Assembly (NCBI GenBank): GCA_900708905.1
Contig: CAADRB010000032.1
Span: 1,462,979-1,526,978 of the forward strand
Reading direction: 5' to 3'
DNA: 64,000 nt
Source: Hymenolepis diminuta
Lineage: Eukaryota > Platyhelminthes > Cestoda > Cyclophyllidea > Hymenolepididae
Made by a program: the position numbers and the translations under genes. This document shows positions 25,566-36,541 of this stretch, one piece after another (within the stretch, counting starts at the first letter, position 1; each line of letters starts with the position of its first letter). Below the pieces are notes generated by a model that had not been told where the DNA came from, ran no database searches, and saw only the letters and a program-made list of their open reading frames with translations.

Positions 25566-27307
25566 TTTCTTTAAAAGAATCAATTTTATTTCATTAACCT
25601 CCCATGGTTAAGATAGGTAAAAGACATGTTTCTTCCAATTAATTCCCCCTAAACAAACTAAGATAGTCATGGCAACTCCCGCAAATTTCTCGAGGAAAAA
25701 ATTTAACCGATTATCTCGCATTCTCCACCACAAACCGAAACACAACCGCAAAAACAACAGCATTCTTTCTCCTGCAAGTTTGTTCAAAAACGCCCCACCT
25801 CTTCCAATGAAAAATTTTCGAGCAAGGCTGAGAATCAGTGGGCGAAAAAGCTGAAGTAGACCTTAAACCCATTTTGTACTAAATCACATGAACTACCTAT
25901 AAGCCACCATTTTGTGAATGTGTGTGAACGAGCAATTGCTGCGAGTGCACATATGTATGTGAACTACTATTTTTAATGCACTTCTATTGAATGGAAGGGA
26001 ATGGACACAAAAATTAAAATCTGATCAAATATCATAGACCTTGCAGGTAAATTAGTGACATGACAAATAAACATGTTTCAATCAAATGATAACAAGCCCT
26101 GAATACTATGGACACAGACTCACCCAGCAACCCCGGGATAAAGTAGTGAAAACTAAGCTTAGACACGTATAAATGCCCCCTTATGAGAAATTAAAAAAAA
26201 ACCCCAATTCAAATTAAGTACGACTCGGCATTTCATCCTTTACAGATCTTTTTTGTTACTTCCCATGATTAAAATCTGCCATTTTTGTATTGCCAAGAGT
26301 AGTAAAAATAAAATCGTTGATGAGATAAAGACTGATCAAGGGATCCACTTCAGTCTTGAACATTATTGGATAAAATACTTGGAATATTAATCGAATGTGC
26401 ACTCCTATACGGTAGATAGCAAAAGATTAAAAGTCGTTCAGAACACTGCTCGACAGATGACGTTAAACATCCAGAGAAAGAGGAAAGTGAATATTACATT
26501 ACTGGCAAGAAATTTCTCTGAGACCAGAAGGGTCTTCTGTAGGAAAAAAAGGAACTGAATTCAGATACTGAGACTTATCAATTATGTTTATGAATAACAC
26601 TTAAGGTTGCTGTGTGAATCTTTGAATTATTGTCTTTTAGAAAAGAACTTCTGGCTTCTAACAGTTTCCTTACAAATCGATGCGGAAGAAGACAAAAGTG
26701 TGACAGATAAAGTTATTAAGAAATTCCTACTACTTCCTACTCCAGAAATTTAAATGTTCAAGATGTGATGAGTCATTGACACTCTGAGGGGTCCGAAAAG
26801 CAATTGTTCGAGTGCAAGAGATGGGTCATTGTAGAAGTACACGCTAGGATCAAAGGAAAAATCTGGCATGTAAAACTCGAGTCTACGGGGTTTATAATGG
26901 AGATCAAGCAGTTTAAGAAACTAAAGACGAATATTTACGCACTATTCAAATTTCAGATAAAAGCTCAAGCTATACATACTTATGCTTTATTTATATTTTT
27001 ATCATGCTTAAGAGTTTTACAGTTAGAATTTCGGCAGAATAGTGTTAACTCTACGAGAGAAAATGTAAAAAAATGATCACTGATACACTTTTCAGGACGT
27101 TAATAAGAGAAATACATATCCAATTTTAAATCTCTGCTGGTAAAACCAACTGACACAGACAATGAAAGGAAATGAGCAGTATATGGTTATTGATTTACAT
27201 GAATAACGAATAGCGGTTCAAGAACGAACTCTAAATCAAAGCCCCAACAATTAACAAGCACTGATCCGCTAGCGTAACAGGGAAACGCATATTAAGGTAT
27301 TAAGGCA

Positions 27308-27313
27308 TTTATT
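27308..27313 (-). promoter_or_regulatory. Polyadenylation signal of the ENTREP-like gene
   Basis: TTTATT on the plus strand reads as AATAAA on the minus strand, about 30 nt downstream of the stop codon at 27342-27344. This would give a very short 3'UTR unless a more distal site is used. Confidence 0.6.
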
Positions 27314-27341
27314 GTCATTAATAAACTCCAAAACTTACATA

Positions 27342-29141
27342 TTAATTCTCTTCAGGAGTAGGCGGTAGTGGTCTAAAGAGTTCTCTAGTATAACCTGGAG
27401 GAGGTGAATTATTTCGGCTGCCATGTTGAATGCTGCTCCGTGAGTTATCATCTTCCACCACAAGAACAGGTTGTAAGATCCGATCTCCCAACAGTACCAC
27501 AGCAGTTTCTGCAGAACTGCTACCCCGCCTAGCTCTTCTCTGATTAAGAAATTGCCGAGGACCTAGGATCTCGCCTCTAGACCTTCTTCCAACATGCCTT
27601 CTTGAACGACGTCCTAAGGGCACTGACTCTGGTGGATCCGAAAGTGGACCAATATTGAATGCTTGAGGCTGCATTCGCATATTGGTTTCTTCTTCGGAAC
27701 AATAGGCCGGTGGAAAAGGAGGGAAAATCATAGGTGGATCAGTAGGAGAGGGAGATGAAAGAACATAAAGGAGACTTGAGGGATGAGCTGCTCTAAACTC
27801 CGCATCATTTCCATTAGCCAATTGGGGTAGAAAAGTGGACAGATGATTTTTCAACTGATGTGATTCTTCCCTCTTTTGAGCTTTTTGAGATGAACTCGTG
27901 GGGGTGGAGCAACGAGGATTTTGTGTGGGAGAGACTAGGCTAGCTACAGCTTGAGCTGCAGCTAAAGCATGAATCCCAGTCTCCGCTTGAGTCAGAATCA
28001 CAACCCGTCTTCCAGGTCGGGGCAAAAATTGATGAACTGAGGGATGTAAATCTGCAGAAGGTAGAGGATAATCCAGGAGAAGCGGAGCTGGTCTCCCAGG
28101 TTCGGCTGCAACGGCTAATAAGAAATCACTTCCTCCAGGAACTAAGGTAGCTCCGCGATTCTGAAGGTAAGAAATCGCAGATAAAGGGGGAGTGGAATCC
28201 GGGGGACATATTTGTCGACAACAGAGCACGGCACAGGCTACACTAACAGACGCTTCAAGAATCCCAATAACCAGAAGAAGTACATGCAACATGACCTGAT
28301 GTAATCTAGGGGGTTGATTCGATCCAATAACCCTTCGATGGGAAAATCCACCAAGAGGAATATCGACAGAAAGACCATTTGACGATATAGACGAATGACT
28401 AGTTATGTAATAGGGGGAATTCGAGGAGGTGAAGAGGGTGAAAGATGTTTCTGGTCGTAGGATTCCATCTTCTATTAGCCCGGCAACGGAGACACAGGCT
28501 AGAAGACAGGCTGAAAGGGCAACTAGGACGCAGAAGATCAGTAGGCTAACAAGGGTTCTTGGCGTACAACGTCGAGCAGTTAGAATCCCATGAAAGCCTG
28601 TTGCGAGCATAAGAAAGCCAGACCAAAGTCCGGTTGCCATTTGGTAAAGAAAGACTACTTTCGTTACTGCGACTCCTGAAAGAACAACTGCTGCGAGTCC
28701 ACAAAGAAGCTGAATCATACTAAGTACGAAGAGGTTCTCGTTAGGCATCCGTCGACCTGTAAGTCGACTGAGGGTGCTAGTAAAAGATGAGCAGAAATGT
28801 CGTAATCGAGAACATCTTGGAGGGGGGAGGCAACAAGATCGAGATTGATTAACATTGTTCGATGAGTCATCACAGATATGGGGTTCGGCGTTGGTAGGAT
28901 GATAAGAACGGATTGCCGTTGATGCACTTTTATTTGTAATTAGACGTTTAAGTCTTCGACAAATACGAAATGGATTTCGTTGATTATGAGATGGTCTAAA
29001 GTCGTGCTGAGATGTGGTTTCATGAGTTAAAGGAGAATGTTCAGCAGCGATACTTTCAACGATGGAAGGCAAACAAACTGTGGGATGTCTAAGTGGACGC
29101 AGCAATGGAAGATCATATTGACCCTCCGAATTGGAAGTCAT
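27342..29141 (-). CDS. ENTREP/FAM189-like four-pass membrane protein, 599 aa, one coding exon
   Basis: A complete 599-residue frame. Residues 1-136 are a polar N-terminal tail. Hydrophobic segments lie at about 137-159, 165-187, 197-222 and 282-308. Segments 1-3 are close together and a Ser-rich loop of about 60 residues separates 3 from 4, as in the CD20-like ENTREP/FAM189 family. Segment 4 ends in a CC-R-QIC motif at 307-312, similar to the family's membrane-exit Cys pair. The long Pro/Ser-rich C-tail carries two PPxY motifs, PPAY (477-480) and PPGY (581-584), plus an Arg-rich cluster at about 511-522. PPxY motifs bind WW domains of NEDD4-type E3 ligases, and mammalian ENTREP proteins recruit ITCH this way on endosomes; the same role here is inference. 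An in-frame TGA at 29166-29168 precedes the ATG, which supports this start. The family call rests on topology and remembered similarity, not a search. Other four-TM adaptor families remain possible. Confidence 0.7.
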   Translation of the reverse strand: MTSNSEGQYDLPLLRPLRHPTVCLPSIVESIAAEHSPLTHETTSQHDFRPSHNQRNPFRICRRLKRLITNKSASTAIRSYHPTNAEPHICDDSSNNVNQSRSCCLPPPRCSRLRHFCSSFTSTLSRLTGRRMPNENLFVLSMIQLLCGLAAVVLSGVAVTKVVFLYQMATGLWSGFLMLATGFHGILTARRCTPRTLVSLLIFCVLVALSACLLACVSVAGLIEDGILRPETSFTLFTSSNSPYYITSHSSISSNGLSVDIPLGGFSHRRVIGSNQPPRLHQVMLHVLLLVIGILEASVSVACAVLCCRQICPPDSTPPLSAISYLQNRGATLVPGGSDFLLAVAAEPGRPAPLLLDYPLPSADLHPSVHQFLPRPGRRVVILTQAETGIHALAAAQAVASLVSPTQNPRCSTPTSSSQKAQKREESHQLKNHLSTFLPQLANGNDAEFRAAHPSSLLYVLSSPSPTDPPMIFPPFPPAYCSEEETNMRMQPQAFNIGPLSDPPESVPLGRRSRRHVGRRSRGEILGPRQFLNQRRARRGSSSAETAVVLLGDRILQPVLVVEDDNSRSSIQHGSRNNSPPPGYTRELFRPLPPTPEEN

Positions 29142-29169
29142 TTCTTGATGTGATAAGGATTCGCATCAA

Positions 29170-29190
29170 CCTAAACAAATAAATAAGCAC
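29170..29190 (-). promoter_or_regulatory. Likely 3' splice site in the 5'UTR of the ENTREP-like gene
   Basis: On the minus strand a T-rich tract ending TTTATTTGTTTAG precedes GTTGATGCG about 30 nt upstream of the ATG. This fits a 5'UTR intron acceptor (or a trans-splice acceptor, if this organism uses spliced leaders). The matching donor or leader has not been located. Confidence 0.45.
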
Positions 29191-31890
29191 GTACAAGGTT
29201 GAAATATAAGTACATTTGGATACAAATCAACAAAGTAAGAGTGTAATAAAAATGAAAAGCGTTAAAGGTTCAATAATAGGACCTAAAATAGATTAAAACA
29301 CGAAAATCCCATTGATGAATTGGAAGGACCGTCCTTAAAGTTAACACCTTACATCAACCCGCACTTACAAGAACATAAACAACAATACAACCGAGCGCTG
29401 CACTCCAGGGACCTCCATTTAGTCAATTTAAACAAACGGATGCTGCCAAAGATAGTAAGATTTATTCACACTTTAAATAATGAAATAAAATCATCGAAAT
29501 GTTTTAAATTAATAATAATTATTTTGACTACAACACACGATTTGATTGGAATACCTATAGTTGTTAATATCTCGACTGACACCTAAAATTGGATGAAAAA
29601 TCGTCATATTAATAAAAATTGCTCTCTATCTAATTAATTTTTGAAAATTTATTTGTGTTTCCAACGACGAGGGCTAAAGCCGAAGTAATGACAGCAGTTT
29701 TATTGTTATTATGACGATTAAACGGTAGCAAGGCTCATTACAAATCATTTACAAATTCGTGCATCATTTCGACCAAAAGCGAAAATCGCCAAAATTATTT
29801 TGAAAAAGTGATAAGATACTACTCAAAGTAATAAGATCGCTTGAAATGTTTCACAATAAGTCCTTTGACTAAAGGTATATTCTTCATAATATAATAATAT
29901 ATAGTTTTAAATATTTCCATTTTTTACGCATAGGTTGATAAATCAATAGAGAACAACTTCCTCATACTCATAAGCATGCATTCATTATATCCTTACGCAT
30001 TTTATACATTAGGGCTGGTATTTACACATACCTGGCATTGTCTGGCATTCGCACTTCTCTCTGAAAGAGGAGATTTTATAATCACTTCCGTAAGATAAGA
30101 TATTAGAGAATGATAATCGATTTCATCCAAGAATAAAAGTAATAAAACTTATGAAAATAATTGCACTAAAGATATTCATTTTTTTCCGCGGTCTAGCAGT
30201 AGTGATTTATTTCCATTTGACAACAAACGAATAAACTCTGTGTAACATCATTAAATAAGAAGGAACACGTGTTATTTTAAGTTTCCTAGCTAAGCCTCCT
30301 ACATGACATCAGTGATTTGAACAGGTTATCTGAACTTTCCCTATAAAAAATGAGGTAGTGTTTAATTTTTGCATTGGTAATAATCAACGAAAATTTTTTT
30401 AAAGTTGAGAAATATTTTATAAGCGTTATTTTGAACTTATTAGAGATACAAATAGTGCAATATGAAAGGATTCTCATAGTATATAATTATTTCAAAATCT
30501 TAATTTAATAAATTTATGCTTTCAGAAGAAGCGAAAAACATTAAGTTAAATTAGTGAAATCTTAAAAGTTATAGAACAATCGCGGTTTAGAAATACAGGT
30601 AAAGTTTTAATTTTGTTTTACCTTCTAGTGTAAGTTTACTAAATTTTAACCTTCGCTTAAGAGGGAACTGAAACACGCATATTGTGTGAGTCAAGTATAT
30701 TTTTGCCTACTATTTATTACTTCCATAAAAAATTATAAACTTTTATTATAAATATTTGTAAATTCTCTTTTATTTTTATTGATGTTCCGAATGTCCTATT
30801 TTTGTAATAGTAAATGTGGAAAAAATTATCCCCCTTCGATCCATTAGATGGAATATATATGATTTAATTCACAATAAATAATTAATTAGTAAAATAACAT
30901 TTAATAACCGCATTTTTGAGTGGTTTTTATATGTATTTTCATACTTGGACGTAAATTTGATTTAATGACATTCTTTTTAAAAATATTTGTGTATCTATCA
31001 AGACCGTTTGCTACTTTTGGATTTTACTAACACAAGTGTTTTCGAAAAATCTTTTGTTTTCATAATCGATGTTAAATAACCCTTATAGCACAGCATATAT
31101 GATTTAATATGCTCTGGGAATTTTAAAACTATTTATAAATTAACACAAGTAACTATTTTAGAGAAAATATCCGATTTTTTTTCTTTTTCCCCGATCTGGA
31201 GTCAGATTTATTTCTTTGTGATAATTCATTTTTCGGACAAAATAAAATGAAATGATTGAATTTCTAAAGTTATGTTGACCTGACGTAATTTTTACAATCA
31301 GATGTAGTAGCCGTATTTTAATAGCCACCAGAGGTCATTTTTTACGGCAATACATGTCCTGGCTTGACACGATGGGACACGCGTTCCCCGCTCATCAATA
31401 AATCTTGATTGCATTCAATTATTTTCCTCAGGAATTGAAATTTATTTGCTCCATTTTTTTCATATCCGCTCTCATTTTAAATCCCAGAAGAGATTTCCTC
31501 TAGAAATTCCTGGAGGAAATTATTGAAAAATTAACCGTTTAAAAATGGATCTTATGGGAGCATGTCAGTGTGATTCTTGGATTAAAATAAAATTGTCAGA
31601 TCTTCTGTCAGTGTAGGTATTCACTTATAATAAGGACTGCGCATCGGTATACTTCATATGCCCATTTTCTAATACTTCATGCACGTTCAAACCCACTGCA
31701 CCATGAATATAGTGCATTCGGCGCGCATTGTTGCAGTTTCAAATTTCATCGCCCTAACACACGGTCATCATTATCACACACCCCGGATTTCCAATTTCCT
31801 GACTAAATTTTCATTTCTATTAGGGGTGAAAGTTTCCCGATTCAATGTACTTAAATTTTTCAAATAATATCTCTGATGTTTTTTTACCTT

Positions 31891-31904
31891 GAGAGAGAGA
31901 GAGA
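31891..31904. repeat. GA microsatellite
   Basis: Perfect (GA)7 run. Confidence 0.85.
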
Positions 31905-34900
31905 CTATCTTCCTTATCACATGATGAACCATTAGTAAGAAAACGGTACACAAATACTTTAGTTAACCAGTACAAAAAATAAAAACACGGATTTGTTTCC
32001 ATCAATAAATAAATAAGCAAAGAATGCGATACAGAGTAGAGAGGCAGTTTCTTGGAATTAAAAGGAAAGAGTACTATTTTTTGAAATAATTAAATTATCT
32101 ATCTTGCCATGTTCTCATTAACTCAGTTATTTTAAAAAAAGCTTTGCTTCTTCTCAGAGATATTTGGAATAAAGATTAATGGTGAATATTTGTAAGGGAT
32201 GGTGTATGAGTTCCTGAATATAATAACTAAACTTAATCTTTTAAGCGACTTTTAGTTTTCAAAAATATCATTTTCAGAAAAATATGATCATATGAGAATG
32301 TCATTTTTATTCTCCTGAGTTTGAATATTTATTATCGACTCCCTAATTAATTATTTAGTATCATTATTTTAATATATTTAATTTAAGCCATTCCGCCTAT
32401 TATTATTTTTTAGATCTAATAAATCTAAACAAAATATATTTATTACATTTACAATGGTCTATTAATTATGGAATTCCGCTGTTTATTATCTGTACTTTGG
32501 AGCGTTATTTTTTGGCAACGACAAAAACTAGGAGAGGACCTTCATTGATAATACACAATTATAACCACATTTAACAGATTTTCATTATTCCCAAGTGGAT
32601 TTGATTTGTACCCAAAGCGTGTAACGTGTCCCCGTATTTTTTGGCATTACATGGATGCATTCATGCACTATTTCAAAATCAGTTCTGATTAATTTAGACA
32701 TCTGCCCTTTTAGACTTACATTAGGATTGACGTTAAATAGTTTCCACTTTCTATCTTGTTGGGATAGAAGATACAATTTTAAACATTCTCCTTTTAAATT
32801 CTGGCATTTGAAGGCCGACGAATCTTGAAATTAACTTTGCTACTGATAGGCTTGATAAATCACGGCCTTTTTCATATATAGCAAAAGAGGCCAAGTATTG
32901 CAGATAAGCCAAGAATAATAGAGCCTTGAAAGTTCTTAAAACAATATTCTTGGCAACAGAAAAAATTTTACAGGTTTTTAAAGTGGAAAAAAGTAAAAAG
33001 GGGAACAAAAAATTCAATGAGGCATTAAGCGAGGGATGGGATCAAGAAGAAATAGGTGGTGAATTCTTGACCTCAGGAGTGAAATTTTATTTGAATACTG
33101 GGAGCATTAAGTTACCTCTGCTCTCATTAGGAATACAGTTCATTTTATAATGCCCAAATGCTTAAATATGCTGATTGAGCTCTTAGGTTTATGAGTGAGA
33201 TAATGTGTGCAATATATGATGCTCGTTGACCGGAAGATTCAATTTCGTGATTATTCCTCCACTCTGATTTCTTGGTATCTTCTTACAGCCAAGTGTAACC
33301 TAAGATGAACCTAGACTTAAAGTAATAAAAATAATTTCCTTTTGTACATTTTTAAACAGAAATTTGTGATCTGAACTCAACTCAAAACCATGAATCTGTA
33401 TAAGAATGGTCGCTGTGCTTCATTTTGTATTATTAAACTTGGAGAGATGTGCCTGAATTTGTTTAAAATTTTTATTTAGTACATTTAATGAAATAACATA
33501 ATCAGTTAATGTATGCATCAAAGAAGCAAGTTGGATTTAGCATTGTGAAGTTGGGGATAAAGATGCGAAGTTTTAAATATGGCATTCACGCAAGAGGGGA
33601 AAGAGGAAAACAGGGAGTTCTATTAAATACGGAAAAAATACTTTCTTCTTTATACTTAAGGCCTAAATTTGAAGGCGAAAAAATCGACTGAGACTTATTT
33701 TTAGCGAAAGCCTAGTTGTAAATTTTACCGGAAACTTTGTAAGAATGGGAATTCGTATATTTTATAACGCCCAGTTGTTCTTTATAAGGCCACAACTACT
33801 CAGACCCCAGGATGAAAAGAGGAGTCGAAAAAATTTTTTGTCTTCTAAGAATTTATTTAAACTTACACATAATTGAATATAGGTTAATTAATTGGACGTC
33901 TAGTTATCCAACATTTGCAGCGACGGATTCTTCAAAGTTAGACTTCTCCGGGTGTGAGCATAGAAATTTGATAACCGATAGTTCAACGCACGACAAATAA
34001 AGCTTGTAGGTTTACTTAAAACGCACCGAAAATTTATTTGAGTTAGCTTCCTAAGAGTTTTAAATTTAATTTTTTGTAATCACGTATTTCCCAAAACTAT
34101 TTTTTCAAAAACGAAAAAAAAACCCACTGCGCCTTTTGAAAAACCGAAGATGGAACAAATCACAACATCCAGTAGTTTTAATATTTCATTATTAAATCAT
34201 TTGGTAATAGAACTAATAAATCAGTTATAATATAAACATTTTAATTTCCAAGAAAAAATCAAGCTCTAATCAGAGATTATTTTAGAAGATGCTTCCTTTA
34301 AAGACAATATTTGAAAAAATGATAAGGAGATTGCTGTTTAAAATAAGTTGAGCGCGCTATTTGTGAACTTCAAGAGGATGGGTAGACAAATTTGTCTCTT
34401 AGACATAAATAATATATTAGAATGAAAAAAGTCACCACTCATATCTTGTAGCGATATACGTTCTACAATGTGCATTTCTTTCCAGATGAGCGTAACTACG
34501 TAGTTATGTTTGTTTATTTTCTAATTATTACAGACTATACAATAATGATATTATGAAATTCCATACATCTTTTTATAAAGTGCCCGTGACATTTTTAATT
34601 GCGGTTTTGATAAAATTGATATCGTATTTTTCATTCGAATTTTGAATAAAACCAATTATGAATTTCGTGAGTGATTTATTAAAACCGCTTGAAAGACAAA
34701 ATAGTATCAAGTTGTTATGGAAGGCGTCATTTTCAGGAAGGAAATAGTGAATTTTGCAAAATTTCATTTCCAAAAGAAAGGATTTCTTATAATTCGTAGA
34801 AATGATAAGAAATTTTAAAATTCGCCTTAAGTGAACACATTTACGGAGTTCAGGTAACCTAAAATACTCATCTCTCATTTCTGCTATGTTAAAAATGTAA

Positions 34901-35034
34901 GACGTTGAACATCACGTAAAACAATTTTTCCTTCTCATCCATTGGAGAAAAAATACTTGAATCTTCGTGATTAATAAATAATACCAACCAATAAGCATTG
35001 AACATCTTAGACAAGCATTTGCTGCAATCCGGGG

Positions 35035-35155
35035 GCGGAATCATGAAATTGGAATTTCGGAACTTGATTTATCCATTTTGTAAATATTATTCAACCCTAA
35101 TTCAAAAATCAAATGACATAAGACTCTTTGATACCTTGACGTTGGTCTTTATCAC
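35035..35155 (-). repeat. Repeat family 2 copy, minus strand
   Basis: The reverse complement contains 'aaggtatcaaagagtcttat', then 'catttgatttttgaatt', then 'aattccaatttcatgatt'. This is the family order seen at 62270, 55275 and 42670. Confidence 0.6.
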
Positions 35156-36511
35156 CTGCTGAATAAATAACCAATTTCTCACATTGTATTCTTTGCATTA
35201 CTATAGTTAATAAATAAGTAAAAAAACCGCTTAATAATCCTGCCTTAGTGCTTTAATATTTCTGATGACGTTGTTAATAGAGAAAACTGGATAGTTGAAG
35301 TACATTAAGTGCAGTTTCATTAAGAAGTGGGAGATAAATGGAAATGCAAAATTTAGTACGTTCGGTACTGACACTTGTTTCACCTTCATAGACGGGTGGT
35401 TAGTCGGTTTATACTAAGCTATTTATTTAATCAGATAATTATTATCACTTCTATTTGACTAAATCATTTAAGCTTTTCTGGCCTATTCATTTTCTCAACA
35501 AAAAGTGAAGCATTTCTAGAGAAAAAAACGTTTACTAGATGTTTCTCTACAAAGTCCACCAATAATGACCCGAACAGAGGATGATACTGTTCATCCTCTG
35601 TATCGTTTCTGCTCTCATTTTCTATCTAAATAGGCGACTGTAAAATAGTAAATATAATCGATTTTATGAAATTTCATAAACAATCATACATCTTTCATTC
35701 TGTAACAAAGAAGTAAATTGAAAAGCGCACATTTCTTTAAAAATGATATTTTTCTTATTTTATAAGTGAACTCATGTGTAAGTTAAAGTAACAAGACGTT
35801 CATTGTAACAAAGGAACAAAAAAGTTGCAAATCGTAAGTCTGGAGGAATCAAAAGTCAAAAGGAAATAGAGTGGTACGAATCATTCTGCGCGTTGTCAAC
35901 TCATGTGATGCCATTGGTGTGAGTGGTTATTTCTACAAATTCAACCCTATTACGGATATTTTTAATATTTTATCAAGAAATAGATAAGGTATTCTAACTC
36001 ACCCTTCAAAAATTCTTCTCTGGGGTCTTAAAGTTTGCACTATTCACAGTTTAAATCATTGTAATTTTCAACAGTGGATCACTTCCCTCTCAATCATTTA
36101 AGAAACTGTAGAGACTAGCGGTTTTAAGAACCCATCTAGTATTTCATTTTGATATTTGTTTCAGTTGAATCGCATTATCTTTGATATCCCTCCAAAATAA
36201 AGAAATATTTGATCAAAAGGATTATGTGCAATTTGCATCAAAGATAAACTTTAAAGACAATGTGTGGAATCTGAAGGAGGGAAGAGTGCGATTTAGGGGT
36301 ATCGGACCTGAATAGCAAAGATAATTTGGATATGTCCTTGAAAAAATTTCGGTTAAACTATCTGAGGGTTTTAGGTTTGAAGGGAAATCAACTTTAAAGT
36401 TTTTTCAGTAAAAAATGCCGTGGATGCAGATTTTTACAGACTAAGGTTTGCATTTGCATGTTTTTATTACGCATTTCGCAAACCACTTCGAATACGATTA
36501 ATGACAGGATA

Positions 36512-36541
36512 AACCTGCACACCGTTTCCGGTGTGCAGGTT
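36512..36541. repeat. Perfect 13-bp GC-rich hairpin, 4-nt loop
   Basis: The left arm AACCTGCACACCG (36512-36524), loop TTTC and right arm CGGTGTGCAGGTT (36529-36541) are perfectly complementary. It is GC-rich within AT-rich surroundings and should fold stably as RNA or DNA. It is too short for a typical animal miRNA precursor. There is no T-run to suggest a polymerase III terminator. Function unknown. Confidence 0.85.

Larger units (their letters stand above)
1..27307. other. Gene-poor intergenic stretch, no supportable gene
   Basis: About 27 kb of AT-rich DNA. Reading frames here are short (mostly under 100 codons), have random-looking composition and lack paired splice signals that keep a frame. 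What it does hold is listed separately: SINE copies near 243, 6602, 12071, 14315, 22055, 22420 and 25305, a purine-rich duplication at 3756 and 4262, an LTR-like patch near 15.4 kb, three inverted repeats and a short TG microsatellite. Small exons of an undetected gene cannot be excluded without transcript data. Confidence 0.6.
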
